11,173 bases of DNA from Bacteroidales bacterium (lineage in GTDB: Bacteria; Bacteroidota; Bacteroidia; Bacteroidales; UBA7960): positions 1 to 11,173 of the forward strand of contig SLRE01000252.1 of the NCBI GenBank assembly GCA_007131125.1, given 5' to 3'. This document shows, piece after piece, positions 1 through 7,373 of this stretch. The translations under genes and the position numbers were made by a program. The notes under the pieces were generated by a model. The model made no database searches. It was not told the origin of the DNA and saw only the letters and a program-made list of their open reading frames with translations. Each line of letters begins with the position of its first letter. Positions within the stretch are counted from its first letter, which is position 1.

Positions 1-278
1 TCTAGAAATCAAAATAAACACTACCAACAGGATAATAAACAACAATGATGTTTTTTTAAAAAATTAATATTAAATGTTTTTTAACAGGAGAAAATTTTAC
101 TCTTAAAATCCGGTATTTTTTCCTTATCAGTTGGAATTCTTTTTTAAAAAGGTTAAATCAACGGTTCCGGAATTAAACAAAAAAACTGTTTCCAAAAAAA
201 AATATATACTGTATTTACAGCTAATGATGATAAAAATTTTTGTATTTATTCCCTGAATTCCTTCCGCTTTCTTTCAAA

Positions 279-310
279 ATTGTGGTAATCAAAAAAAAAT
301 TGTAAATTTG
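279..310 (+). promoter_or_regulatory. Candidate Bacteroidetes-type promoter for the LytTR regulator
   Basis: TAAATTTG at 303-310 matches the Bacteroidetes -7 consensus TAnnTTTG exactly. ATTG at 279-282 matches three of four bases of the -33 TTTG element, with a 20-base spacer that is close to the usual 19 or so. Transcription would begin near 315-320, giving a 5' leader of about 95-100 bases that contains the hairpin at 353-383. In DNA this AT-rich such matches can arise by chance, so this is a candidate only. Confidence 0.4.
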
Positions 311-352
311 AGGATTGTAATATTTCCTTTTTTCAAGTTGATTTAAAAAACG

Positions 353-383
353 TTGGTTTTAAGCAAAATTAGCTTAAAACTAA
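353..383 (+). repeat. Inverted repeat / hairpin in the regulator leader
   Basis: TTGGTTTTAAGC (353-364) is followed by a 7-base loop and GCTTAAAACTAA (372-383). The inner nine base pairs are perfect, and the twelve-pair stem has one G-U pair. It ends 30 bases before the response-regulator start. No T-run follows directly, so it is not a standard intrinsic terminator. It could be an RNA structure affecting translation or stability, or a dimeric protein-binding site. The structure is clear; its function is not known. Confidence 0.55.
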
Positions 384-413
384 ACATATGTTGTAATTTT
401 AATTTTTAATTAT

Positions 414-1166
414 ATGGCAAAAGTCAAAATTTTAGTTGTAGAGGACGAAAGCATTGTAGCCAAGGACATTCAAAATTCTTTGAAAAAGCTTGGATACCAG
501 GTTCCAACAACGGTTAGCAGTGGTGAAAAAGCCATTGAAGAAATTGAAGAAAACCGTCCTGACCTGGTGTTGATGGACATAATGCTTAAAGGGCAGATGA
601 CCGGTATTGATGCTGCGAATGTTATTAAGGAGCGCTTCGGAATACCCGTAATTTTTCTTACGGCTTATGCCGATGACAATACCCTTGGTAAAGCAAAAAT
701 TACCGAACCTTACGGGTATATCATCAAACCCTTTAAGGAGAAAGAGCTTCAAACCACCATTGAAATGGCCATGTACAAACATGAGAAGGATGAAGCCGTT
801 AAAAACGAACGTAATTTGTATCATTCCATCATTGAAAACAAAGAATCGAAGGATTCTATTTTTGTGAGGGCCGATTACCGTCTGAACAAAATTAATTTTG
901 ATGATATTTATTACGTGGAAGCCCTGAAGGATTACGTTGTGATTAATACTTCAGACAACAGTTACACCACACACACCACCATGAAAGAAATGGTCAGGAT
1001 TCTGCCTTCAAAGGATTTTGTGAGGATACATCGTTCCTTTATCGTTAACCTCAACAAAATATTTTCCATTAAATATCCCGATTTGGTGATTGAAGGCAAA
1101 ATGAAGGTATTGCCCATTGGCGGGCTTTATCGCAAGGAGCTTTACAGCCGGCTGAACCTGATTTAA
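414..1166 (+). CDS. LytTR-family two-component response regulator
   Basis: This is a cytoplasmic DNA-binding response regulator. Residues 4-120 form a CheY-like receiver: acidic pocket E10-D11, phospho-acceptor D55 within LVLMD, T83 in FLTAYAD, and K105 in IIKPF. All key residues for phosphorylation are present. A charged helical linker (about 118-146) leads to a LytTR DNA-binding domain (about 147-250), recognisable from the I-Y-Y-V-E-A-x-x-D-Y-V core near 165-175 and R-I-H-R-S-F-I-V-N near 204-212. The total of 250 residues is normal for the LytR/AlgR class. The receiver resembles those attached to PAS-type hybrid kinases. No histidine kinase lies beside it in this window, so its partner is unknown. 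The ATG has only an A/T-rich leader and no Shine-Dalgarno, as is usual in Bacteroidetes. It is probably transcribed alone and ends at the terminator at 1188-1217. Its target genes cannot be inferred from sequence alone. Confidence 0.93.
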   Translation: MAKVKILVVEDESIVAKDIQNSLKKLGYQVPTTVSSGEKAIEEIEENRPDLVLMDIMLKGQMTGIDAANVIKERFGIPVIFLTAYADDNTLGKAKITEPYGYIIKPFKEKELQTTIEMAMYKHEKDEAVKNERNLYHSIIENKESKDSIFVRADYRLNKINFDDIYYVEALKDYVVINTSDNSYTTHTTMKEMVRILPSKDFVRIHRSFIVNLNKIFSIKYPDLVIEGKMKVLPIGGLYRKELYSRLNLI

Positions 1167-1187
1167 ATTGAGAGATTTTTTCAATAT

Positions 1188-1217
1188 AAAAAAACCCCTG
1201 CAAAGGGGTTTTTTTTT
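1188..1217. terminator. Bidirectional intrinsic terminator between the regulator gene and rnr
   Basis: A7-CCCC (1188-1198), a TGCAAA loop, and GGGG-T9 form a stem flanked by an A-run on one side and a T-run on the other, so it can act as a rho-independent terminator in both directions. It sits 21 bases after the regulator stop and 18 bases after the rnr stop on the opposite strand, the usual position for a shared terminator between convergent genes. Confidence 0.88.
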
Positions 1218-1235
1218 GTGGGATTCAATAAAGTT

Positions 1236-3389
1236 TTATTCTACCAGCTCAAAATCAAGCTCTTTCTTTAAAAAATTTGCCCGCTTGATGATAATCCTTA
1301 CCGGGCTTCCCAGTTTGTATTTTTTTCGTTTGTTGTGGCCGATTACCTGGTAATTGTCTTCATCCAGATAGTAATAATCATCGTCCATATCGCTCAGGCG
1401 AACCATTCCCTCACATTTGTTTTCCTTTATTTCCACGAAAATTCCCCATTTGCTTACGCCTGAAATGAGTCCTTCATATTCTTCTCCTATTTTATCGGCC
1501 ATAAATTCCACCTGTTTTAATTTTATGGAATCCCGTTCTGCTTCCTGGGCCTTTTTTTCCATGTCGGAGGAATGCTTGCACATATCTTCGTATTCCTTTT
1601 GTGAACCGGGATTCTGGTCTTTTTCATATGCAAAAAGAAGGCGGTGCACCAGCATGTCGGGATAACGCCTGATGGGTGAGGTAAAATGGGTGTAAAAGTC
1701 AAATGCCAAACCGTAATGCCCTATATTTTTTGTGGAATATTCTGCCTTTGCCATTGACCTTATGGTAAGGGTTTCAATAAGATTTTCCTCACCTTTGCCC
1801 TGGGATTGTTTCAGGATGTTGTTAAAGGAATCGGCAATGTTTTTCCTGGTGTCGGTTTTTAGTTTGTAACCCAGTTTGGAAACAAATGTTGACAAGCTGT
1901 TTAGTTTTTCCATGTTGGGAATGTCATGGATGCGGTAAACAAACATTTTTTGTTTTTTCTTTCCTGCAGGCTTTCCTGCCTTTTCTGCCACAATTCTGTT
2001 GGCCAGCAACATGAATTCCTCAATTAATTTATGGGCATCTTTTTGTTCCTTAAAAAAAACGCTTAATGGTTTTCCTTTTTTATCCAGGTTAAATTTTACT
2101 TCCTGCCGGTCAAAATCAATGGCTCCTTCATTCATTCGCTTTTTTCTCCAGATTTTGGCCAAATGGTTTAAAGTGGTTATTTCCTCCAGGAATTCTCCTT
2201 TATTGTTTTCAATTATTTCCTGTACTTCTTCGTAGGTAAACCTTTTGTTGGAATTGATGATGGTTTTGCCAATCCAGGTTTTGGTGATTTTCCCTTTGTT
2301 GTTCATATTCAGTACCACTGAAAAAGTCAGTTTATCCTCGTTTGGTCGAAGAGAACAAACCTTATTGGATAGTTTTTCAGGAAGCATTGGAATGGTGCGA
2401 TCCACAAGATAAATAGAAGTAGCCCGGTTTAATGCCTCTTTGTTTAGCTGTGTCCCCGGCTTTACATAATGCGTAACATCAGCTATATGAATGCCGATTT
2501 CCCAGAGGTCGTTGTCTGTTTTTTTTACCGATAAGGCATCGTCAAAATCTTTGGCATCTGCAGGGTCTATTGTAAAAGTTGTAACATTGCGAAAGTCCCG
2601 CCTGGTTTTTATTTCTTTTTCGCTGATTTCTTCCGGTATTTTTTCTGCTTCTTTTTCAAGAGATTTATCGAATCTGTAAGGCAGGCCGTATTCTGCCAGG
2701 ATGGAATGCATTTCCACCTCGTTGTCTCCCGGGTCGCCAAGCACTTCCACTACTTTTCCGTAAGGATTTTTGGCGGGAGGTTCCCATTCGGTGATTTCCC
2801 CAATGACCTTTTGTCCTTCCTTTGCCCCTTTTATCTGCTCAAGGGGAATAAAAATGTCCACCGGCATGGATTTGCTGTCAGGCACCAGGAAGGCGAAATT
2901 TTTACTTTTTTGAAGTATACCTACCCATTTGGTTTTCGGCCTTTCGAGGATTTCAATGATTTCCCCTTCTGTTTTATGATTTTTTCTTTTTGGAAAAAGC
3001 CTCACCTTTACAAGGTCGTTATGCAGTGCATATCCGGTATTGTTTGGAGCTACCTGTACATCTTCCAGGATATCCTCGGTAATTATGTAGGCCTTGCCGG
3101 TTTGTTTCATATCAACCCTTCCGGTAACAAAAGGGCCTAATTTTTTCTGCTTTTCCAGGTGAATGGGGTTGACTTTGAACTTTCCTTTGTAAACTTCAAT
3201 TAAAAGGCCTTCGGCGGCCATCTTATACAATACTCCTGAAATAAATTTTTTCTTCTCTTTTCCTTCATCTCCCAATACTTTGGCAACCTGTTTGTAGTTG
3301 TTTATTGTTTTGGGATTGGAAAGGAAATATTGAAATATCTTTTCTTTCAGGTCCTGCTTAATTTCATCCTTTTTTTTGGCCATATGCAT
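1236..3389 (-). CDS. rnr: Ribonuclease R (VacB/RNase II family 3'-5' exoribonuclease)
   Basis: This is a processive, hydrolytic 3'-to-5' exoribonuclease that degrades structured RNA in the cytoplasm. Domains in order: an N-terminal winged-helix-like region (about 10-75), two cold-shock/OB-type RNA-binding domains (about 84-135 and 150-215), the RNB catalytic domain (about 262-590) and a C-terminal S1 domain (about 634-716). The catalytic motif IDPADAKDFDDA (275-286) keeps the metal-binding aspartates, and FTSPIRRYPD (569-578) is the second family signature. The length of 717 residues is shorter than the E. coli enzyme (about 813), mainly because the protein stops right after S1 and lacks the basic C-terminal tail. 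Two in-frame starts lie two codons apart: ATG at 3389 (MHMAKKK) and ATG at 3383 (MAKKK). The second may be the real one, but no Shine-Dalgarno decides it. The gene is divergent from the DUF4175-like gene and convergent with the response regulator, so it is probably monocistronic. Confidence 0.95.
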   Translation of the reverse strand: MHMAKKKDEIKQDLKEKIFQYFLSNPKTINNYKQVAKVLGDEGKEKKKFISGVLYKMAAEGLLIEVYKGKFKVNPIHLEKQKKLGPFVTGRVDMKQTGKAYIITEDILEDVQVAPNNTGYALHNDLVKVRLFPKRKNHKTEGEIIEILERPKTKWVGILQKSKNFAFLVPDSKSMPVDIFIPLEQIKGAKEGQKVIGEITEWEPPAKNPYGKVVEVLGDPGDNEVEMHSILAEYGLPYRFDKSLEKEAEKIPEEISEKEIKTRRDFRNVTTFTIDPADAKDFDDALSVKKTDNDLWEIGIHIADVTHYVKPGTQLNKEALNRATSIYLVDRTIPMLPEKLSNKVCSLRPNEDKLTFSVVLNMNNKGKITKTWIGKTIINSNKRFTYEEVQEIIENNKGEFLEEITTLNHLAKIWRKKRMNEGAIDFDRQEVKFNLDKKGKPLSVFFKEQKDAHKLIEEFMLLANRIVAEKAGKPAGKKKQKMFVYRIHDIPNMEKLNSLSTFVSKLGYKLKTDTRKNIADSFNNILKQSQGKGEENLIETLTIRSMAKAEYSTKNIGHYGLAFDFYTHFTSPIRRYPDMLVHRLLFAYEKDQNPGSQKEYEDMCKHSSDMEKKAQEAERDSIKLKQVEFMADKIGEEYEGLISGVSKWGIFVEIKENKCEGMVRLSDMDDDYYYLDEDNYQVIGHNKRKKYKLGSPVRIIIKRANFLKKELDFELVE

Positions 3390-3533
3390 AATATTTTTGG
3401 AAATACCGTTAATTATTAAAGTAGGCGATGGTTGAATTGGTAATGTTTACGGTATATCTGCAATTTAAGGATTTTTAAATTTATGCGGCCTTTTTTTTTA
3501 TTAAATTTATGATCCCCAAAAAATCAAGGTTTT
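3390..3533. other. Divergent intergenic region between rnr and the DUF4175-like gene
   Basis: These 144 bases must hold the promoters for both divergent transcripts. A direct repeat TTAAATTTATG occurs at 3475-3485 and 3501-3511, separated by 15 bases that include a T9 run. A 7-bp inverted repeat, ATACCGT (3403-3409) and ACGGTAT (3449-3455), spans the rnr-proximal half. No exact TAnnTTTG element was found in either direction. A weak AAGG (3526-3529) precedes the rightward ATG by four bases. Confidence 0.45.
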
Positions 3534-6500
3534 ATGACCAGGAATTATGAACTTTTAATGGACAAGCTGGACCGTTTTATCCGGCGCTACTACTTTAATA
3601 TGCTCATTAAAGGCGGTCTGCTTTTCGGGGCTTCCCTGCTTTTACTGTTTTTGATTTTTACCACCCTTGAATATTTCGGATACTTCGGTACCAATACCAG
3701 GTTTTTGCTTTTCTACGGATTTCTGGGCTTTAACGGTTTTGTTTTTATCCGCTACGTTTTGATTCCTTTTCTGGGTTTATTAAAAATCGGCAAACGAATC
3801 AATGCCGAAGATCCCGGACGAATAATCGGGAAATTCTTTCATAAAGAAATACGGGATAAGATTACCAACACCCTGCAGCTTAAAAATTACCTGGATAAAA
3901 ACCCTGATAATGCCGGGCTTATCATGGCAGGTATCGACCAGAAAGCTTCAGGTTCGCTCATGATTCCGTTTCAATCTGCCATAAACCTGAAGGGCAATTT
4001 GAGGTTTTTACCTTTTTTCCTTGTTCCCTTTGTTTTTGTTGCCGGCTTTTTCCTCTGGAGTCCTGACTTCCTTCTTGAACCGGCCGGAAGAATTGTTAAA
4101 TACGACACCTTTTTTGAAAAACCCGCTCCGTTTACTTTTAAGATGGTAAGTTCCGAACAGGCTTTTCGCAATGAAAACCTGAATATAGTAATGGAAAGCG
4201 AGGGAAATATTTTGCCCTCCGATGTAGAAATTCAATACAACGGAGAAACTTACAGAATGGACACCCGTGAGAAAGGTGTCTTTACCCACACCGCCCGAAA
4301 CCTGCAGGAATCCTTTCAGTTTTATGTTCGTTCTTCAGGATTCAGGTTCGGCCCCTTCCCGGTTGACGTATTGCAGAAACCTACTTTCAGCCATTTTAAT
4401 ATAAAGGTGGATTATCCCGCTTATACAGGAATATCCGATGACAAATATTCCAATATAGGGGATATTAACGTGGCTGAAGGAAGCCGGATTTCCTGGGAGT
4501 TTAATACTTTGGGATCCGGTAATGTTCAGGTTTTTATTAAAAATAAAGAAAAAGAGGTAAAAGAAAAAAGGGAAGGAGTTTTTGCCTTTGACTACGATGC
4601 CTTTGAATCTTTCTCATATAGCGTTTATGCTTATAATGAAGAAGTAGGCAAAGGAGATTCTCTGCAGTATTTTGTGCAGGTTAAGCCCGATGCTTACCCC
4701 CGCATTGAAGTTGAAGAGCACAGGGATTCAGTTCTTCTGGCACACTTATTTTACAGGGGCACCATTCAGGATGATTATGGTTTTTCCGGATTGGAATTCA
4801 GGTACCGTATTGTGGATGAACACACCTATGAAGAAGAAGGAGAAGGGTTTTTAACGGAAAATCTGGATTTTGACCCATCCTTGAAAAACCAGGTATTTCA
4901 TCACCATTTTGACCTCAAATCCATTTACATTCAGCCAGGAGAAACCGTTGAATACTACTTTGTTGTTTATGATAATGATGCCATCAACGGGCCTAAAAGC
5001 ACGCGCAGCCGCATTTTTTCCTATTATGTTCCATCCGAAGAAGAATTAATGGCGCAAAGCCGTAAAGACCAGGAAAGAGTCAAGGAAGAACTTAGCCAGG
5101 GTGTGGGAGAATCCCGGCAGGCCCGGGATGATATTGAAGGGCTTAAAAGGGAACTTATTGATTCGGAAAGGATTGGTTGGGAACAAAGAGAATCGTTAAA
5201 AAACCTGCTGGACCGGCAGCAGGAAATCCAGGATAATTTTGAAGAATTGAAACAATTTAAAAAAGAAAGTGAAATCCGGCAGGAGCAGTTTAAGGAAACC
5301 AATGAAAGAATTAAACAGAAACAGGAAGAACTTGAAAAACTGTTTGAAGAAGTCCTTTCTGACGAGCTGAAGGATCTCTTTAATCAAATAAGGGATGAAT
5401 TGGATAAGCTCGACCGTGACAGCATGTATGAAATGCTCGAAAAAATGGACTTTGAGTTTAGAGACCTTGAGCTAAGGATGGACCGTGCCCTTGAATTGTT
5501 CCGTCAACTTGAACTTGAAAGAATTCTCCAGGACGGTATTGACCAACTGGGTAATCTCGAAGAGGAACAGGGCAGTATATCTGAAGAAACAGAGGAAGGT
5601 GTTGATAGTGAGGAACTTGCGGGCAAGCAGGAAGAACTCAAAGAAAAATTTGAAATGGTGAAAGATTTGATGGAAGAGTTTCGTGAAAAAAATGAAAACC
5701 TTTCCAGGCCATTCCAAATTGATGATACAAGCCACATGGAGGACAGCATTCTGGATGACCTGCAAAATGCACTGGACCAGCTGAATATGGACCAATTGAT
5801 GGAATCCCTTCCATTTCAGCAGGATTCCAGGGATAAGATGGGGGAACTAGGACAGATGCTAGAAGGTATGCAGCAAAACATGTTTCAGGATAAACTGGCA
5901 GAAGACGCCCGTGCCTTGCGACAGATACTTGAAAACCTTTTGAAAAGCAGTTTTTCACAGGAAGACCTTATGAAAGAAACCCGGGGTATCAATGCGAACG
6001 ACCCCAGGTATGTAGAATTAGTGCAGGACCAACGAAAAATTAAAGACGACCTGATGATGATAGAGGACTCGTTGGTCGCCTTGAGCAAAAGACAAATACA
6101 GATTCAGTCTTTTGTTAACCGCGAAATTGCCGAAATAAATCTGAATCTTGATGAAGCCCTCGATATGATGGTAAACCGCCGAAGGTTTAATGCCGCCAGC
6201 AGGCAGCAATTTGTGATGACCCACATCAACAATCTTGCTTTGCTCCTTAATGAAAGCCTTCAGAATATGCAAAACCAGATGGCTATGGCCCAGGGTTTGG
6301 GTATGCCCGATGATGCTGATGGGGATGGAATGCCCTCTTTCCAGAATATGAGGGAAATGCAGGAGGAGCTTAACCAGATGCTGGAAAGTATTCAGCAGGG
6401 GCATGAACCAATGCCCGGTGATTATATGGATGGTATGTCGATGAGTGAGCAGATGGCCCGAATGGCCGCAGAACAGGAAGCCATTAGAAATAAGCTGAAT

Positions 6501-6863
6501 GAGTTGGCAGAAGAAATGCGCTCGCATGGGGAAGAGGGAGCATCTGACCTTGATCAGCTTCGCCGGGATATGGAGAGAAGCGAGTTGGATATGCTCAGAA
6601 AAGATATTTCAAGGCAAACCATTCAAAGGCAGGAAAGGATTCTTACCAGGCTGTTGGAGCACGAAAGGGCAGAAAAAGAAAGAGAAAGAGATGAGCGCCG
6701 GGAAGGTACCTATGCAAAAGATTATGAAATTAGTAACCCTGAGGAAATTTTTGAGTATAATAGGGTAAGAAACCGGGAACTCGAAATGCTCAGGAGCCTT
6801 CCTCCTGGACTTAAACCATACTACCGGTCTCTTGTTGAAACCTATTTTCTTAACGTTGATTAA
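3534..6863 (+). CDS. Large DUF4175-like membrane and coiled-coil protein
   Basis: I recognise this as the Bacteroidetes DUF4175-like family, whose function is not established. The N-terminus has two hydrophobic segments (about 25-50 and 56-83), a charged stretch, and a third (about 156-176), so the protein should be anchored in the inner membrane. If the short N-terminus is cytoplasmic, the rest lies in the periplasm. Residues about 190-500 are beta-rich with repeated aromatic-glycine patterns, suggesting Ig-like domains. From about 502 the sequence becomes acidic, E/K/Q/L-rich and predicted coiled coil (about 502-670, with further helices to about 880). A Met/Gln-rich stretch (about 908-975) includes DADGDG (927-932). 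A basic helix with ILTRLLEHERAEKERERD (1036-1053) and a conserved-looking tail ending LPPGLKPYYRSLVETYF close the protein. It heads the run of genes leading to ybeY and mnmG, with the next gene nine bases downstream. Some databases label relatives 'ATPase', but I see no Walker motif. Confidence 0.8.
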   Translation: MTRNYELLMDKLDRFIRRYYFNMLIKGGLLFGASLLLLFLIFTTLEYFGYFGTNTRFLLFYGFLGFNGFVFIRYVLIPFLGLLKIGKRINAEDPGRIIGKFFHKEIRDKITNTLQLKNYLDKNPDNAGLIMAGIDQKASGSLMIPFQSAINLKGNLRFLPFFLVPFVFVAGFFLWSPDFLLEPAGRIVKYDTFFEKPAPFTFKMVSSEQAFRNENLNIVMESEGNILPSDVEIQYNGETYRMDTREKGVFTHTARNLQESFQFYVRSSGFRFGPFPVDVLQKPTFSHFNIKVDYPAYTGISDDKYSNIGDINVAEGSRISWEFNTLGSGNVQVFIKNKEKEVKEKREGVFAFDYDAFESFSYSVYAYNEEVGKGDSLQYFVQVKPDAYPRIEVEEHRDSVLLAHLFYRGTIQDDYGFSGLEFRYRIVDEHTYEEEGEGFLTENLDFDPSLKNQVFHHHFDLKSIYIQPGETVEYYFVVYDNDAINGPKSTRSRIFSYYVPSEEELMAQSRKDQERVKEELSQGVGESRQARDDIEGLKRELIDSERIGWEQRESLKNLLDRQQEIQDNFEELKQFKKESEIRQEQFKETNERIKQKQEELEKLFEEVLSDELKDLFNQIRDELDKLDRDSMYEMLEKMDFEFRDLELRMDRALELFRQLELERILQDGIDQLGNLEEEQGSISEETEEGVDSEELAGKQEELKEKFEMVKDLMEEFREKNENLSRPFQIDDTSHMEDSILDDLQNALDQLNMDQLMESLPFQQDSRDKMGELGQMLEGMQQNMFQDKLAEDARALRQILENLLKSSFSQEDLMKETRGINANDPRYVELVQDQRKIKDDLMMIEDSLVALSKRQIQIQSFVNREIAEINLNLDEALDMMVNRRRFNAASRQQFVMTHINNLALLLNESLQNMQNQMAMAQGLGMPDDADGDGMPSFQNMREMQEELNQMLESIQQGHEPMPGDYMDGMSMSEQMARMAAEQEAIRNKLNELAEEMRSHGEEGASDLDQLRRDMERSELDMLRKDISRQTIQRQERILTRLLEHERAEKERERDERREGTYAKDYEISNPEEIFEYNRVRNRELEMLRSLPPGLKPYYRSLVETYFLNVD

Positions 6864-6872
6864 ATCTGACCC

Positions 6873-7373
6873 ATGGTTGAGAAAGAAAAACACCTGTCGG
6901 TTGCTGCCCGTAAAGAGGCAATTCATGAAATTGAAGCCTTTGTTGAAAAAATTTGTGACGACTACAATATTTTCCATTCCTATTATGGAAACATATTGTT
7001 TTCCGTTTCCCAGGCTTTTGAATTTGCCATAGAAAAACAGCAGGGCAAAAGACAAAAATATGTAGATATTTGGTTTGAATCCAGACCCCATGGGTTGGTT
7101 TTTAAAATTTCTTTGGGAGACCGGTTTCTGGAAATCGCTGCCTTTTACGAAAAAGACCCGGAGGAAGAGTTAAAATCAGAACACCTCACCGAAAAAGAAA
7201 AAGCATTGCTTACCATCAGGATGCTCAGTGATGAGATTAACTTTAACGCCGAAGAGGAAACCATGGAAATGGTGTTTTACATTTCCAGTATCAACGAGCA
7301 CCTTACACAGGACAGGATAAAACTCCTTGACCAGTATTTCGAAAACCTCAAAGTAAAAAAAACAGCCAATTGA
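6873..7373 (+). CDS. Degenerate HATPase-fold (RsbW/SpoIIAB-like) protein
   Basis: This 166-residue cytoplasmic protein has no signal peptide or membrane segment. Its pattern resembles the small GHKL/HATPase_c_2 ATP-binding proteins found before ybeY in Bacteroidetes: the helix around IHEIEAFVEKICDDYNI (17-33), YGNILFSV (38-45) before the N-box position, a beta pair around 62-80, and ALLTIRMLSDEINF (111-124) before a final strand, EMVFYIS (132-138). The ATP-binding residues are missing. Where active relatives have E-x-x-x-N-A-x-x-H, this protein has Q47, F51 and K55, and no DxGxG or GxG boxes are recognisable. I infer a fold retained without ATPase or kinase activity, perhaps for protein binding. 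It follows the DUF4175-like gene by nine bases, and its TGA is directly followed by the ybeY start codon. The ATG at 6873 is the only start consistent with the family N-terminus. Family assignment is by pattern only. Confidence 0.72.
   Translation: MVEKEKHLSVAARKEAIHEIEAFVEKICDDYNIFHSYYGNILFSVSQAFEFAIEKQQGKRQKYVDIWFESRPHGLVFKISLGDRFLEIAAFYEKDPEEELKSEHLTEKEKALLTIRMLSDEINFNAEEETMEMVFYISSINEHLTQDRIKLLDQYFENLKVKKTAN

Larger units (their letters stand above)
1..413. other. AT-rich gene-free region upstream of the LytTR regulator
   Basis: No credible coding sequence is seen here on either strand; the possible ORFs are very short and dense with stops. The region is very AT-rich with many A and T runs. 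It holds a candidate promoter (279-310), a strong inverted repeat (353-383), a 10-bp palindrome AACATATGTT (383-392), a short palindrome CTGTATTTACAG (209-220), and three loosely LytTR-like half-sites starting at 161, 185 and 208. It is probably the regulatory region of the response-regulator gene. No end of a previous gene or classical terminator is visible at the left edge. Confidence 0.6.

Noticed and set aside
1..6. TCTAGA at the first bases as a cloning junction
   Set aside because: It is an XbaI site by sequence, but a 6-bp match at the window edge is not evidence of vector or a junction.
5472..5958. Antisense reading frames inside the DUF4175-like gene
   Set aside because: They are mirror frames of the E/K/Q-rich coiled-coil coding sequence, giving Ser/Phe/Leu-rich products without family features.
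6312..6329. DADGDG in the DUF4175-like protein as an EF-hand calcium site
   Set aside because: It is a single short acidic loop without the remaining EF-hand ligand positions or flanking helices of the right pattern.
6018..6527. A 169-codon minus-strand frame rich in His and Ile
   Set aside because: It lies wholly inside the strongly supported plus-strand gene and reflects its Met/Gln-rich codons in reverse.
6609..7091. A 160-codon minus-strand frame across a gene junction
   Set aside because: It overlaps two plus-strand genes with family support and shows no recognisable protein features.
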